From Streptomyces albogriseolus (GTDB lineage Bacteria; Actinomycetota; Actinomycetes; Streptomycetales; Streptomycetaceae), in the NCBI GenBank assembly GCA_014650475.1, contig BMVA01000014.1, positions 62,001 to 126,000 on the forward strand: a DNA stretch of 64,000 bases. Reading direction: 5' to 3'. The notes beneath the pieces were generated by a model. It saw only the letters and a program-made list of their open reading frames with translations, made no database searches and was not told where the DNA came from. Both the position numbers and the translations under genes were made by a program. Below, one piece after another: positions 35,138-44,823 of the stretch (positions are counted from its first letter, which is position 1; every line of letters begins with the position of its first letter).

Positions 35138-36556
35138 TCAGACGCCCCTGGCGCGCGTGAGTTCGGCGTCGAGGCGGTAGCGGGACTGGACCGCCAGGGC
35201 CGCCGCCATGAGGAGGGCGGGCAGGAGCGTGAAGCCGAGCAGGATGGCCGTGTGCGCGCCGCCCGACTGGGTGACCTCCTCGCCGGCCCGCGCGGCCGCG
35301 TAGCCGCCGAGGGCGAGGGCCGCCGAGTACAGGTAGGGGCCGGCCGCGGCGCCCGTCGCCTCCGTCGCGGTCCACACCCCGGTGTAGGCGCCGGTGCGTC
35401 CGGTCTCGTCGCCGTCGGCTGCGCGGACCGTGTCCGGGACCATCGAGAACGGGAAGAGCTGGAGTCCCGCGAAGCACACGCCGAGGACGAGCGTGCACAG
35501 CACCGGGACCACGAGTCCGGCCGTCTTCCCCGCCGCCAGACCGAGCGCCCCGGCGGCGAAGAAGCCCTGGCACAGCAGCAGGCAGCGCTGCTTGCCCCAG
35601 GTCCGGGAGAGACGGAACCACAGGGGCGTGGTGAGCAGGGCGGGCGCGACGAAGGCGGCCATGAGGACGGTGGTGAAACCGGGGCGGTCCAGCTCGTGCC
35701 GGGCGTAGTACGGCAGTCCGGCGAGGACCAGGTGGGTCGTGGTGGAGACCAGCAGGTAGCAGGAGACCAGCACGCGGAAGGGGCGGTTGCGGCGCAGCAC
35801 GTCCCGTACCTGGGCGAGGGCGGGGCCGTGCCGGTCCACCGCTGTTCCGGTCGGGGCCGCTGCGGGCAGCAGGTCGCGCACGCCGCCGACGCCGACGTAC
35901 TGGAAGACCACGGTGAAGACGCCGAGGACGAGGGCCATGACGACGTACCGGCCGACCGAGTCGCCCTCCCCCGCGAGCAGCGGGGCCAGCGCGCCGCCGA
36001 CGAGGATGCCGACGGTGAGGACCACCATCCGGAAGGACAGCACCCGGGTGCGGCCGTGGTAGCCGGTCTCCATGTCGGTGGGGGTGGCGAGATAGGGCAC
36101 CTGGTACGCGGCGAACAGGGCGTTGGCGACGACGAACCAGGCGGCGACCCACAAGGCGGCGGCCCACGGCCGGTCGGCCACCGGACCAGGGACGGCGAAC
36201 AGGGCGACGAACGCGGGCGCGAGGGCGCAGCCCGCCGTCAGCAGCCGCAGTCTGCTCCCCCGGCGGGCGCGTTCCCGGTCGGAGAGGGAGCCGACGTACG
36301 GGTGCAGGACGATGTCCACGGCCTTCGGGACGAGCAGCGCCAGACCCGCCAGCCAGGGGGTGACCCCGAGGGTGTCGGTGAGGAAGTACAGGAGCAGCAG
36401 GCCGGGGACGGTGACGTACACGCCCATGCCGGCCGAGCCGAGCGCGTAGCGCACGAGCGCGGGGCGGGGCACCTCCGCGCCGTCCCCGGCGTCCGCCACG
36501 GCGGCGGGGGCGCGCTCGTCGGGGAGAGGGGCTTCGGATCCTGTGGCGGCGTTCAT
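35138..36556 (-). CDS. GPH/MFS_2-type sugar transporter-like permease
   Basis: 472 residues from ATG 36556, GAGGGATTC upstream. About twelve transmembrane segments. Near the first loop, DIVLHPYVGSLSDRERARRG is the signature of the glycoside-pentoside-hexuronide:cation symporters. A LPYYARHE segment and a GAYTGVWTATEA segment also fit. It is divergent from a TetR gene 55 bases away, which probably represses it. Substrate unknown; it could also be an exporter. Confidence 0.82.
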   Translation of the reverse strand: MNAATGSEAPLPDERAPAAVADAGDGAEVPRPALVRYALGSAGMGVYVTVPGLLLLYFLTDTLGVTPWLAGLALLVPKAVDIVLHPYVGSLSDRERARRGSRLRLLTAGCALAPAFVALFAVPGPVADRPWAAALWVAAWFVVANALFAAYQVPYLATPTDMETGYHGRTRVLSFRMVVLTVGILVGGALAPLLAGEGDSVGRYVVMALVLGVFTVVFQYVGVGGVRDLLPAAAPTGTAVDRHGPALAQVRDVLRRNRPFRVLVSCYLLVSTTTHLVLAGLPYYARHELDRPGFTTVLMAAFVAPALLTTPLWFRLSRTWGKQRCLLLCQGFFAAGALGLAAGKTAGLVVPVLCTLVLGVCFAGLQLFPFSMVPDTVRAADGDETGRTGAYTGVWTATEATGAAAGPYLYSAALALGGYAAARAGEEVTQSGGAHTAILLGFTLLPALLMAAALAVQSRYRLDAELTRARGV

Positions 36557-36582
36557 GAATCCCTCAGGTGTTGGATTGCGAG

Positions 36583-36603
36583 GTCTGCGGATCCTAGCCA
36601 GAC
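36583..36603. promoter_or_regulatory. Candidate TetR operator
   Basis: Imperfect palindrome with arms GTCTG and CAGAC in the 55-base space between the divergent transporter and TetR genes. The outer five base pairs are symmetric. The centre is not. Confidence 0.4.
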
Positions 36604-36611
36604 TGTGCCGG

Positions 36612-37364
36612 ATGAGGAAGAGCAGCGAGACACCCTCCGCCGAGCGGCCCGCCCGGCGCGGACCTGGCCGGCCCCGCCGGGCGGAGCGGGACGGCCCGTC
36701 CACCCGCGAACGGATCCTGCGGGAGGCCACGGAACTGTTCGCCGCGCGCGGCCCCGAGGGGACCTCGCTGCGCGACATCGCGGCGCGGGTCGGCATCGAC
36801 GTGAAGAGCCTGCACCACCACTTCCCCGCCAAGGAGGCGCTGTACGACGCCTGCTTCGAGCGGGTGCACGCGGCCGAGCGGGAGGCGCTGGCCCCGCTGG
36901 TGGCGGATCTCCGGGAGGCCGCGACGATGGGCGGGGATCCGTTGGCGACGGCGCTGCGAGCGCTCGCGGACGGCTTCGTGGACTTCCTGGAGGAGCATCC
37001 GCACACCACGTTTCTCTGGCTGCGCCGGTGGCTGGACCCCACGCGCGGCGCCGGCCTGGACCGGGCGTACGCGCTGCCGCTGTACGGCGAGGTGGAGCGG
37101 GCGCTGCTGGAGGCCGCCCAGGCGGGGACGGTGCGGGAGACCACGCCGCACGTGACGGTGCGCAGCCTGGTGTGGGCGGCGCACGGCCATGTCACCGCGC
37201 TGGCCGCCGCCTCCCCCGCCGAACGGGAGCGGGAGCGCTACGAGTTCCGCCTGTGGGTGCGCCGCTTCCTCGACGCCCTGTACGGACCCGGGCGGGCGGA
37301 GGCCCGGCCGGGGTCTGGTGCCGGCGACGGAACTGACGTAATAATCCATCGCACGTTGGAATAA
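36612..37364 (+). CDS. TetR-family transcriptional regulator
   Basis: 250 residues from ATG 36612. The N-terminal helix-turn-helix (about 30-75) has TRERILREATELFAARG and GTSLRDIAARVGIDVKSLHHHFPAKEALYDA, typical of TetR. A helical ligand-binding domain follows. Divergent from the transporter gene, and likely its repressor and autoregulator. Confidence 0.9.
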   Translation: MRKSSETPSAERPARRGPGRPRRAERDGPSTRERILREATELFAARGPEGTSLRDIAARVGIDVKSLHHHFPAKEALYDACFERVHAAEREALAPLVADLREAATMGGDPLATALRALADGFVDFLEEHPHTTFLWLRRWLDPTRGAGLDRAYALPLYGEVERALLEAAQAGTVRETTPHVTVRSLVWAAHGHVTALAAASPAERERERYEFRLWVRRFLDALYGPGRAEARPGSGAGDGTDVIIHRTLE

Positions 37365-37419
37365 CTCCACGGGGCGGCCGCACGGACGGCCGTACGGCTC
37401 GGGGAAGGGCGCGGACGCG

Positions 37420-39549
37420 ATGGGCGCAGGGCGGGGCACGGCGGGACCGGGGCGGGTGGCCGTCGTCGGCGGCGGCATGGCGGGGATCGCGGCCGTGAAG
37501 GCGCTGCTCCAGGCGGGCGTCGAGGTGTTCGGCGTCGAACGCGCCGAGGAGCTGGGCGGGTTGTGGCGGCCGGCCCCGGACACCGCCGCGTACGAGGGGC
37601 TGCGGCTCAACACGTCGAAGCCGCGCACCGAGTTCAGCGACCACCCGATGCCCGCAGAGTGGCCGGACTACCCGACCCGCGCCCAACTCCTCGCCTACGC
37701 CCGGGACTACGCCGAGCGCTTCGACGTCCCCCGGCACTTCCGCACCGGCACGGAACTGGTCGCCGCCCGGCGCACCGAGGACGGCTGGCGGCTCGAACTG
37801 ACCGGCCCCGACGGTGCGTACGAGGAGACCGTCGCGCATCTCGTGGTAGCCAACGGGCACAACCACACGCCCCGGCTGCCCGAACCGCCGTATCCGGGCA
37901 CGTTCGAGGGCACCACCTCGCACGCGCACTCCTACCGCGAGCCGTCCGCGTTCGCCGGCCGCCGGGTGCTGGTCGTCGGCACGGGCAACTCGGCGATGGA
38001 CATCGCGACCGAGCTGGCCGGGCAGGCGGACGAGGTGCTGATCTCCGCCCGGCGCGGGGTGTGGGTGCTGCCGAAGACGTTGTTCGGCCGCCCGACCGAC
38101 CAGTGGAACGGCGCGCTGGCGGCCGTCCTGCCGTGGCGGCTGCGCCAGCGGCTCTCGCAGACGATGCTGTGGCTGGCGGCCCGGGGCGCGGAGGATCCCG
38201 CGCTGCCGCCGTCGCCCGAGGGCGTGCTCCAGGACCACCCGACGCTGAGCGACACGGTCCCCGCGCTGGTGCGGGCCGGGAAGATCGGCGTACGGGCGGG
38301 CATCGAGCGCTTCGAGGGGCGCCGGGTGCGCTTCACGGACGGGCGGGAGGACGAGGTGGACCACGTGCTGTGGTGCACCGGGTACCGGGCGACCGTGCCG
38401 TTCCTCGACCCGGCGCTGGTGCCGGACCCGGCCCGGCTGCCGCTGTACCGGCATGTGTTCCCGCTGGACGACGACGCCCTGTCCTTCGTGGGACTGATGC
38501 AGTCGACGGGGTCGGCGCTGCCGGTGGTGGAGGCGCAGAGCCGGCTGCTCGCCGCCTGCCTGACCGGGCGGCTGCGCAGGCCGTCGCGGGACCGGATGCT
38601 GGCGTCGGTCACCGCCGAACTGCACGCGGCGCGGGAACGCTGGGGTGACAGGCGGCCGCACATGCGGATCGACGTGGACCGGTATCTGCGCCAGGTGGCG
38701 CGGGACCTGAAGGGCGTACGGAAGGCGACGCCGCTCGCGGGACGGAGGGTGCTCGTGACGGGCGCGGCGGGGACGTTCGGCCGGGCGCTGGGCGCGCGCT
38801 TCACCGAACTCGGCGCCCGCGTGGTCGGGTTGGATCTGCACGCCGACGCCTCGGCGCCGGTGCCGGTGGTGGCCTGCGACCTGACCGACCCCGAGTCGGT
38901 GACCAAGGGCGTCGAGGAGGCGGTACGGCTGCTCGGCGGGGGCGTGGACGTGCTGGTGAACAACGCGGGCCGGGGCGGACCGGCGCCGGCGGAGCTGCGG
39001 CCGTCCGCGGAGGTCCACGCGCAGCTCGGCCTCAACCTGCTGGGCGCGTGGGATGTGACCGGTGCGGCCCTCCCCCATCTCGAACGGGCGCGCGGCCGGG
39101 TGGTGTTCATCGCCTCACGGATGGCGGTCCTGCCGCTGCCGCTGGCCGCCGCGTACGGGGTGTCCAAGCGCGCCCTCGCCGCGTACGCGGACACGCTGCG
39201 GCTGGAGACCGGCACGCACGTGGGCGTGACGACCGTCTACCCGAGCATGGTGCACAGCCCGATCCACGACAGCACGCGGGAGGCGGGTCTCTCCCTGGAC
39301 GGGGTGTCGCGGCCCGAACCGCTGGAGGGCGTGGTGTCGGCGGTGGTCGCCGCGGTGACCGCCCGCAGGGCACCGCGCGACGTGGCGACGACGCGGCGCG
39401 GCCGGGCGGAGATGGCGCTGGCCCGCCACGCCCCGTCCCTGGCCGACCGCATCGTGCGCCGCACGGTCGCGGCGCGGGTGGCGGCGGGCGCCTTCGCCGA
39501 TGCCCCGCTGGCGGAGGGGCTGCGGCGGCGGCACGGGCGGGAGGGCTAG
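37420..39549 (+). CDS. Fusion of flavin-containing monooxygenase and short-chain dehydrogenase
   Basis: 709 residues from ATG 37420 with GGGGAAGGG upstream. Residues 1-430 are an FMO/Baeyer-Villiger-type enzyme: FAD motif GGGMAG (17-22), the FMO fingerprint FEGTTSHAHSY (162-172, FxGxxxHxxxY) and an NADPH loop VVGTGNSAMD. Residues about 440-709 are a classical SDR: TGAAGTFG near 447, NNAG, an IAS serine and the catalytic Tyr579/Lys583 in YGVSK. There is no stop between the halves, so this is a true fusion rather than two genes. A coupled ketone oxidation and ketone/alcohol interconversion is plausible. Substrate unknown. Confidence 0.85.
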   Translation: MGAGRGTAGPGRVAVVGGGMAGIAAVKALLQAGVEVFGVERAEELGGLWRPAPDTAAYEGLRLNTSKPRTEFSDHPMPAEWPDYPTRAQLLAYARDYAERFDVPRHFRTGTELVAARRTEDGWRLELTGPDGAYEETVAHLVVANGHNHTPRLPEPPYPGTFEGTTSHAHSYREPSAFAGRRVLVVGTGNSAMDIATELAGQADEVLISARRGVWVLPKTLFGRPTDQWNGALAAVLPWRLRQRLSQTMLWLAARGAEDPALPPSPEGVLQDHPTLSDTVPALVRAGKIGVRAGIERFEGRRVRFTDGREDEVDHVLWCTGYRATVPFLDPALVPDPARLPLYRHVFPLDDDALSFVGLMQSTGSALPVVEAQSRLLAACLTGRLRRPSRDRMLASVTAELHAARERWGDRRPHMRIDVDRYLRQVARDLKGVRKATPLAGRRVLVTGAAGTFGRALGARFTELGARVVGLDLHADASAPVPVVACDLTDPESVTKGVEEAVRLLGGGVDVLVNNAGRGGPAPAELRPSAEVHAQLGLNLLGAWDVTGAALPHLERARGRVVFIASRMAVLPLPLAAAYGVSKRALAAYADTLRLETGTHVGVTTVYPSMVHSPIHDSTREAGLSLDGVSRPEPLEGVVSAVVAAVTARRAPRDVATTRRGRAEMALARHAPSLADRIVRRTVAARVAAGAFADAPLAEGLRRRHGREG

Positions 39550-39714
39550 GAGCCGCCATCAGTTCGAACGGCACAGCTTCGTGCGTCGTGCAGGCGCGGT
39601 CGGCCGCGGCGGCACGCCTCTCACGGTGCCGTTGGTCGCGTAGCGTGACCAGTGGTGGCGCAGCGACAGGGGGCGGCTGGTTCGACGCCCAGCGACCACA
39701 GCCGAAACATGGTG

Positions 39715-40350
39715 TCAGCGGCGGATGAGGCCGAGGTCGACGGCGGCGGCGACGGCCGCGGTGCGCGATTCGACACCGAGCTTGGCGTAGACGCGGGCCA
39801 GGTGGGACTTGACGGTGCCTTCGGTCAGGTGGAGGCGGTCGCCGACGGCCTGGTTGGACAGGCCCTCCGCGACCAGGGCGAGGACTTCGGTCTCGCGACG
39901 GGTCAGGGCGGTGCCGGGGGCGCGTAGCCGGTTCATCAGCCGGTCGGCGACGGCGGGCGCGAGGGTGGTGCGTCCGGTGGCCGCGGTGCGTACGGCGGCG
40001 GCCAGGTCCTCGGGTGGGGCGTCCTTGAGGAGGTAGCCGGTGGCGCCGGCCTCGATGGCGGGCAGGGTGTCGGCGTCGGTGTCGTAGGTGGTGACGATCA
40101 GCACGCGGGGTGAGCCGGGGCGAGCGGTGATGGCGGCGGTGGCCTCGGCGCCGTTCATGCCCGTGCCGAACTGGAGATCCATGAGGACGACGTCGATGTC
40201 GCCTCGGGCGGCGCGGGTGACGGCGTCTTCGGCGGTGGCGGCCTCGGCCACCACCGTGATGCCCTCCTCGGTCTCCAGGACGGCGCGCAGCCCTGCCCGT
40301 ACGACGGGGTGGTCGTCGGCCAGGAGCAGACGGATGGGTGTGTCGGTCAC
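39715..40350 (-). CDS. NarL/LuxR-type response regulator
   Basis: 211 residues from GTG 40350, overlapping the kinase stop (GTGA). Receiver domain with Asp58 (VVLMDLQF) and Lys in LKDAP. LuxR-type HTH at about 145-205 (LTRRETEVLALVAEGLSNQAVGDRL). Partner of the upstream kinase. The divergent ABC exporter is its likely target. Confidence 0.9.
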   Translation of the reverse strand: MTDTPIRLLLADDHPVVRAGLRAVLETEEGITVVAEAATAEDAVTRAARGDIDVVLMDLQFGTGMNGAEATAAITARPGSPRVLIVTTYDTDADTLPAIEAGATGYLLKDAPPEDLAAAVRTAATGRTTLAPAVADRLMNRLRAPGTALTRRETEVLALVAEGLSNQAVGDRLHLTEGTVKSHLARVYAKLGVESRTAAVAAAVDLGLIRR

Positions 40351-41567
40351 GGGCGGGCCTCGGGCTCGGTATCGGCGGGCGGGGTGAGGGGGAGCCGGGC
40401 GGCCAGGGCGGTGCCGTGGCCGGGGGCGGATTCGATGGTGAAGGTGCCGCCGAGGGCGTGCACCCGGGCGCGCATGGCGGCCAGTCCGAACCCGCCGGTC
40501 TCCGGGTCGGGGGCGGGAAGCCGGTCGGGGTCGAAGCCGCGTCCGTCGTCGACGACGTCCACCGCGACGTGGTCGCCGAGGTAGCTCAAGGTGACGTCGG
40601 CGGTGCCGGCTTCGGCGTGGCGTTCGGTGTTGGCCAGCGCGGACTGGGCGACGCGCAGCAGCGCGACCTCGTGCGCGGTGGCGAGGGGCACGGGCTCGCC
40701 GGTGAGGTGGAAGCGTGCGGTGAGCCGGTGTCGGGCGCTGGTGGTGGCGCACAGACGCTCCAGGGCGCCGGCGAGGGTGGTGCCCTCCAGGGCGGGCGGG
40801 GCGAGGGCGGCGACGAAGCGGCGGGCCTCGGCGAGGTTGTCCACGGCGGCCCGCCGTGCCTGGTCCACGTAGCGGGCGGCGTTCTCCGGTGTCCGGGGCA
40901 GGGCGCGCTCGGCGGCGCGCAGCAGCAACTGGATGCTGGAGAGGCCTTGGGCGAGGGTGTCGTGGATCTCGCGGGCCAGGCGTTCGCGTTCGGCGAGCAC
41001 CCCGGCGGCGTGCTGCGCGGCGGCCAGGTCGGCGCGGGTGGCGGTGAGTTCCTCGATCAGACGCCTGCGCTGTTCGCTCTCCCGGTACAGGGCCTGGTAG
41101 CCCCACACCACCGCGACGGCCACGGCGGCGCCGAGGGCCGGGCCGATGGCCATCGCGGGGCTGAAGGAGCCCTGGTGCGCGGCGAAGCCGGCGATGGCCG
41201 CCACCGCCGTGGCCGCCACCGCCGCCAGTCCCGCGCGGCGGGGCAACAGGTGGAGCTGGAGGAAGTACAGCGGGAACGCCACCCACACCCCGTCGCCGGT
41301 CAGGGCAAGCAGCACCAGCCAGCAGGCGCCCACGGCGGCCAGCCACAGTGCCGCGGCCCGCCGCGAGCGGCGCACCCGGGGCAGCGCGGGACCGACCCCG
41401 TAGATCACGGCGCACGCGGCAGCCGTGGCGGTGATCGGCCCGGCGTAGGGGCTGTGGCCGGTGACGGCCCGGCCGGCGGCCAGCGCGAGCAGGGCGACGA
41501 CCAGCACATGCAGGCACCAGGCCAGAGCGCGTGGGGTGGGGGTCAGGGCGGGGGCGGTGGAGTTCAC
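40347..41567 (-). CDS. NarL-type sensor histidine kinase (HisKA_3)
   Basis: 406 residues from ATG 41567. Four to six N-terminal transmembrane segments (about 14-160) without a large extracellular domain, so it probably senses membrane-associated signals. Dimerisation/phospho-acceptor motif REIHDTLAQGLSS with His202, and a GHKL ATPase domain (DVVDDGRGFD; GGFGLAAMRARV). Divergent from the ABC exporter. Confidence 0.88.
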   Translation of the reverse strand: MNSTAPALTPTPRALAWCLHVLVVALLALAAGRAVTGHSPYAGPITATAAACAVIYGVGPALPRVRRSRRAAALWLAAVGACWLVLLALTGDGVWVAFPLYFLQLHLLPRRAGLAAVAATAVAAIAGFAAHQGSFSPAMAIGPALGAAVAVAVVWGYQALYRESEQRRRLIEELTATRADLAAAQHAAGVLAERERLAREIHDTLAQGLSSIQLLLRAAERALPRTPENAARYVDQARRAAVDNLAEARRFVAALAPPALEGTTLAGALERLCATTSARHRLTARFHLTGEPVPLATAHEVALLRVAQSALANTERHAEAGTADVTLSYLGDHVAVDVVDDGRGFDPDRLPAPDPETGGFGLAAMRARVHALGGTFTIESAPGHGTALAARLPLTPPADTEPEARP

Positions 41568-41626
41568 AGTCCCTCCAGCCTAGGGAGGAGCCCGCGGCCC
41601 GGCCTCCGTCGAAAGTTACAACCGGC

Positions 41627-41648
41627 GTGCCGCCTTTCGGTGCGGCAC
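41627..41648. promoter_or_regulatory. Inverted repeat between TCS and ABC operons (candidate response-regulator site)
   Basis: GTGCCGC (41627-41633) and GCGGCAC (41642-41648), perfect 7-base arms with an 8-base spacer, in the 153-base divergent region. Position and symmetry suit a LuxR-type regulator. Confidence 0.45.
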
Positions 41649-41720
41649 GTGCTGTCCTGGGCCAGATGCCCGGGCGGGGGTCCGGCAGCGACGGTGGAGT
41701 CCTACCGCTTCCACCCCCCC

Positions 41721-42851
41721 ATGACCCCCGTGACCCCCGTGAAAGGGCAGGCCCACGCCGTGTTCGTCGCCTGGAGAGACCTGAAGTTCGCCAAGGGGCG
41801 CTTCGCCCTGATGGGAACCGTCATCGTGTTGATCACCCTGCTGGTCGGGCTGCTGTCCGGGCTGACCGCCGGTCTGGGCCGGCAGAACACCTCCGCGATC
41901 ACCGGCCTGCCCGCGGACAGGATCGCCTTCGCCGCGCCCGGCAGGGGCGAGGACCTGTCGTACTCGAACTCCACCGTCACCGAGGAGCAGTGGCAGCGGT
42001 GGGCCGGGACGCCCGGCGTGAGCAGCGCCGAGCCGCTCGGCATCACCACCACCAGGGCGAGCGCCGGGAACAGGAGCACCGGGGTCTCCGTGTTCGGGGT
42101 GCGGCCGGGCTCCGCGCTCGTTCCCGGCGGCGGCGACAAGATCGGCGGCCGGGAGGCCGTCCTGTCCGCCACCGCGGCCGACGATCTCGGCGTCACGACG
42201 GGCGGCACCGTCACCCTGGCCGGACAGAGGCTGACCGTCGCCGCGGTGAGCGGGGACGCCTCGTTCAGCCACACCCCGGTCATCTGGACCAGCCTCGGCA
42301 TATGGCAGCAGACCGCACCCCCGACAGGCGGGAGCCAGGGACCGGCCGCCACTGTCATCGCCCTCGACACCACCTCCGACGCCCGCATCGGCGCCGCCGA
42401 CGAGGCCGCGGGCACGAAGACGGTCTCCAAGGACGACTCGCTGTCCGCGATCGGCTCCTACACCTCCGAGAACGGGTCCCTGCAGCTGATGCGCGGCTTC
42501 CTGTGCGCGATTTCCGCCCTGGTCGTCGGCGCCTTCTTCACCGTGTGGACCATGCAGCGCAGCGGCGACGTAGCCGTCCTCAAGGCCCTGGGCGCCTCCA
42601 CCGCAGGCCTGCTCAAGGACGCCCTCGGCCAGGCGGTGGTCCTGCTCACCGGCGGCACGCTGATCGGCACCGGTCTCGCCGCCGGTCTCGGAGCGCTCGT
42701 CGCCGGCAGCGCGGTGCCGTTTCTCCTCACCCCCGCGACCGTCCTGGTCCCGGCCGTCGTGATGATCGCGCTCGGCGCGCTCGGAGCCGCCCTGTCCATC
42801 CGCCGCATCACCTCCGTCGACCCGCTGACCGCCCTGGGGAACGCCCGATGA
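41721..42851 (+). CDS. FtsX/MacB-type ABC transporter permease
   Basis: 376 residues from ATG 41721. In-frame GTG codons at 41730 and 41739 are alternative starts. One N-terminal transmembrane helix (about 30-55), a large periplasmic-type domain (about 56-250) and three C-terminal helices (about 258-372) with the FtsX motif VAVLKALGAS. Efflux of a lipid or peptide is typical. Its stop overlaps the ATPase start (ATGA). Confidence 0.87.
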   Translation: MTPVTPVKGQAHAVFVAWRDLKFAKGRFALMGTVIVLITLLVGLLSGLTAGLGRQNTSAITGLPADRIAFAAPGRGEDLSYSNSTVTEEQWQRWAGTPGVSSAEPLGITTTRASAGNRSTGVSVFGVRPGSALVPGGGDKIGGREAVLSATAADDLGVTTGGTVTLAGQRLTVAAVSGDASFSHTPVIWTSLGIWQQTAPPTGGSQGPAATVIALDTTSDARIGAADEAAGTKTVSKDDSLSAIGSYTSENGSLQLMRGFLCAISALVVGAFFTVWTMQRSGDVAVLKALGASTAGLLKDALGQAVVLLTGGTLIGTGLAAGLGALVAGSAVPFLLTPATVLVPAVVMIALGALGAALSIRRITSVDPLTALGNAR

Positions 42852-43531
42852 GTCTCCGCCTGACCGACATCACCCTCACCTACCCCGACGGTGACAGCCG
42901 TCTCACCGCCCTGGACCAGGTCACCCTCGATGTGCCCCGGGGCAGCCTGACCGCGGTCGTCGGGCCCTCCGGCTCCGGCAAGTCGAGCCTCCTCGCGGTC
43001 GCCGCCACTCTGATCACCCCCGATGCCGGCACCGTCACGATCGACGGGCTGGCCACCACCGGCATGGCCCGCGGAGAGCTCGCCGAGCTGCGCCGCCACA
43101 AGATCGGCATCGTCTTCCAGCAGCCCAACCTGCTGCCCTCCCTCACCGCCGCCGAACAGCTCCAGGTCATGGCCCACATCGACGGCCGCACGCCCCGCAC
43201 CGTCCGGCGCCGGGCCATGGAACTTCTCGACGCCGTCGGCCTGGCCGACCAGGCCCGCCGACGCCCCCACCAGCTCTCCGGCGGTCAGCGCCAGCGCGTC
43301 AACATCGCCCGTGCCCTGATGAACGACCCCACCGTCCTCCTGGTCGACGAACCCACCAGTGCCCTCGACCACGAGCGCGGCGCCGCCGTCATCGACCTGA
43401 TCACCCGCCTCACCCACCAGCAGACCAGCGCCACCGTGCTGGTCACCCACGACCGCACCCATCTGACCGCCGTCGACCGGATCGCCGAGGTCCGTGACGG
43501 CCGCCTCCGTCTGCCCGCGGCGGCCCGCTGA
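42848..43531 (+). CDS. ABC transporter ATP-binding protein
   Basis: 227 residues. Walker A GPSGSGKS, Q-loop (FQQPNLL), signature LSGGQRQRVNIARAL, Walker B VLLVDEPTSALDH and H-loop VTHD. LolD/MacB-like partner of the upstream permease, co-translated with it. Terminated by a strong hairpin 20 bases downstream. Confidence 0.93.
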   Translation: MSLRLTDITLTYPDGDSRLTALDQVTLDVPRGSLTAVVGPSGSGKSSLLAVAATLITPDAGTVTIDGLATTGMARGELAELRRHKIGIVFQQPNLLPSLTAAEQLQVMAHIDGRTPRTVRRRAMELLDAVGLADQARRRPHQLSGGQRQRVNIARALMNDPTVLLVDEPTSALDHERGAAVIDLITRLTHQQTSATVLVTHDRTHLTAVDRIAEVRDGRLRLPAAAR

Positions 43532-43551
43532 TCCTCCGACGCCCACCGGCC

Positions 43552-43587
43552 CGGGGGCGTGCCCCAGCACACCGGGGCACGCCCCCG
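43552..43587. terminator. Bidirectional intrinsic terminator
   Basis: A 14-base perfect stem: 43552-43565 (CGGGGGCGTGCCCC) pairs with 43574-43587, with an 8-base loop. Between the convergent ABC and VWA genes. Confidence 0.82.
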
Positions 43588-43615
43588 CGGGCCGGTCCGC
43601 CGGCGCCGAGCCGCG

Positions 43616-44812
43616 CTACCGGTCGGAGGCGGCCGGGACGCGCACCGTCTCCACCCAGTGCGGCGGCTCGGGAGCGCCCTCGCCGATCAGGGCCGCGACC
43701 AGGCGGCAGGACGGGGTTTCGGCGGGCCAGGGGGTGTACCCGTCGGTGAGGACGATCACGACCGAAGGGCGGTCGGGGGACGCGAGCGCGGCGTCGATGC
43801 CGACGCGCATGTCCGTGCCGCCTCCGCCGCCGAGCGTGACCTGCTCGGTCGACGTCACCCTCGACACGGCGTGCACGTCGGCGTCGCAGGCGAGGACGGT
43901 GACGCGGTTGCCGCGCACGCCGACCTCGCGCAGGACGCCCGTGATCTCGCCCAGCGCGGCGGCGAGTTCCGCGTCGCCCATCGAGCCCGAGGTGTCGACG
44001 ACGACGGCGACCCGGGGCAGCGGACGGCGCAGGCTCGGCAGGACCACACCGCGCAGCGCCGGGGTGCGGCGCGAGGGGCGGCGGTAGGTGTAGTCGACGG
44101 CGCCGCCCGCCCAGGCGGCGGCCTCCCGCACCGCGCCGGTCAGGGCCTGCCGCCAGTCGACCGTGGGTTCCAGGACCTGCTCGGCCCAGCGCTGCCAGCC
44201 GCCGGGCAGGGTGCCGCGGGAGCGCAGGTGGGCGCGCATCGTCTCGGCGGTGTGCCGGCGCAGTGCCTGCGCCTCGGCCTCGCCGACCCCGTCGGGGCCG
44301 TCGGCCTGCGGGAGTTCCCACGGCACGGGGGTGCCGTGGGCGCCCGAACCGCAGTCGTGCTCCCGTACGTGCGGGGGCAGTCCCGGCAGATACTCCTCGA
44401 ACAACTGCCCGTCGGGCAGGCCGTAGAGACGGGGTTCCACGCGCCCGGCGGGCAGGCGCAGGCCGTCGGCGAGGAGGTCGTCGTTGATCTCGCAGTCCTG
44501 GGCGACGTTGACGCGGTAGCGGTCGCGCTGGTCGGCGGCGGGCAGCCGTCCGGCGCGGCCGTGGTGGTCGCGCAGCAGATGCGCCACCTCGTGGATCCAC
44601 ACGCCCGCGAGCTCCTCGACGGGCGTCGCGTCGACGAACGCGGGCGACACGTAGCAGCGCCAGTGCCGGTCCACGCCCATCGTCGGCACCTCACTGCTCG
44701 CCACGATGCCGAGGGCGTACAGCGCCGACGCCAGATAGGGGCGGTCGTGCGCCGCGCGGTAGCGGGCGGCGAGGAGTTTGGTGCGGTCCAGGCCGCCGCG
44801 GGTGTCCGTCAT
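43616..44812 (-). CDS. VWA-like protein with N-terminal HExxH metallopeptidase-like domain
   Basis: 398 residues from ATG 44812; GAGG upstream supports it over TTG 44827. Residues 74-78 (WIHEVAHLL) give the zinc motif HExxH, an unusual companion for the C-terminal VWA domain with MIDAS motif DTSGSMGD, as in DUF2201 proteins. MoxR/VWA pairs commonly act together as chaperones for metal centres or complexes. The AAA+ gene lies directly upstream, making this the last gene of a four-gene operon with ankyrin and leucine-rich repeat proteins. Confidence 0.85.
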   Translation of the reverse strand: MTDTRGGLDRTKLLAARYRAAHDRPYLASALYALGIVASSEVPTMGVDRHWRCYVSPAFVDATPVEELAGVWIHEVAHLLRDHHGRAGRLPAADQRDRYRVNVAQDCEINDDLLADGLRLPAGRVEPRLYGLPDGQLFEEYLPGLPPHVREHDCGSGAHGTPVPWELPQADGPDGVGEAEAQALRRHTAETMRAHLRSRGTLPGGWQRWAEQVLEPTVDWRQALTGAVREAAAWAGGAVDYTYRRPSRRTPALRGVVLPSLRRPLPRVAVVVDTSGSMGDAELAAALGEITGVLREVGVRGNRVTVLACDADVHAVSRVTSTEQVTLGGGGGTDMRVGIDAALASPDRPSVVIVLTDGYTPWPAETPSCRLVAALIGEGAPEPPHWVETVRVPAASDR

Positions 44813-44823
44813 GCGCGTACGCC

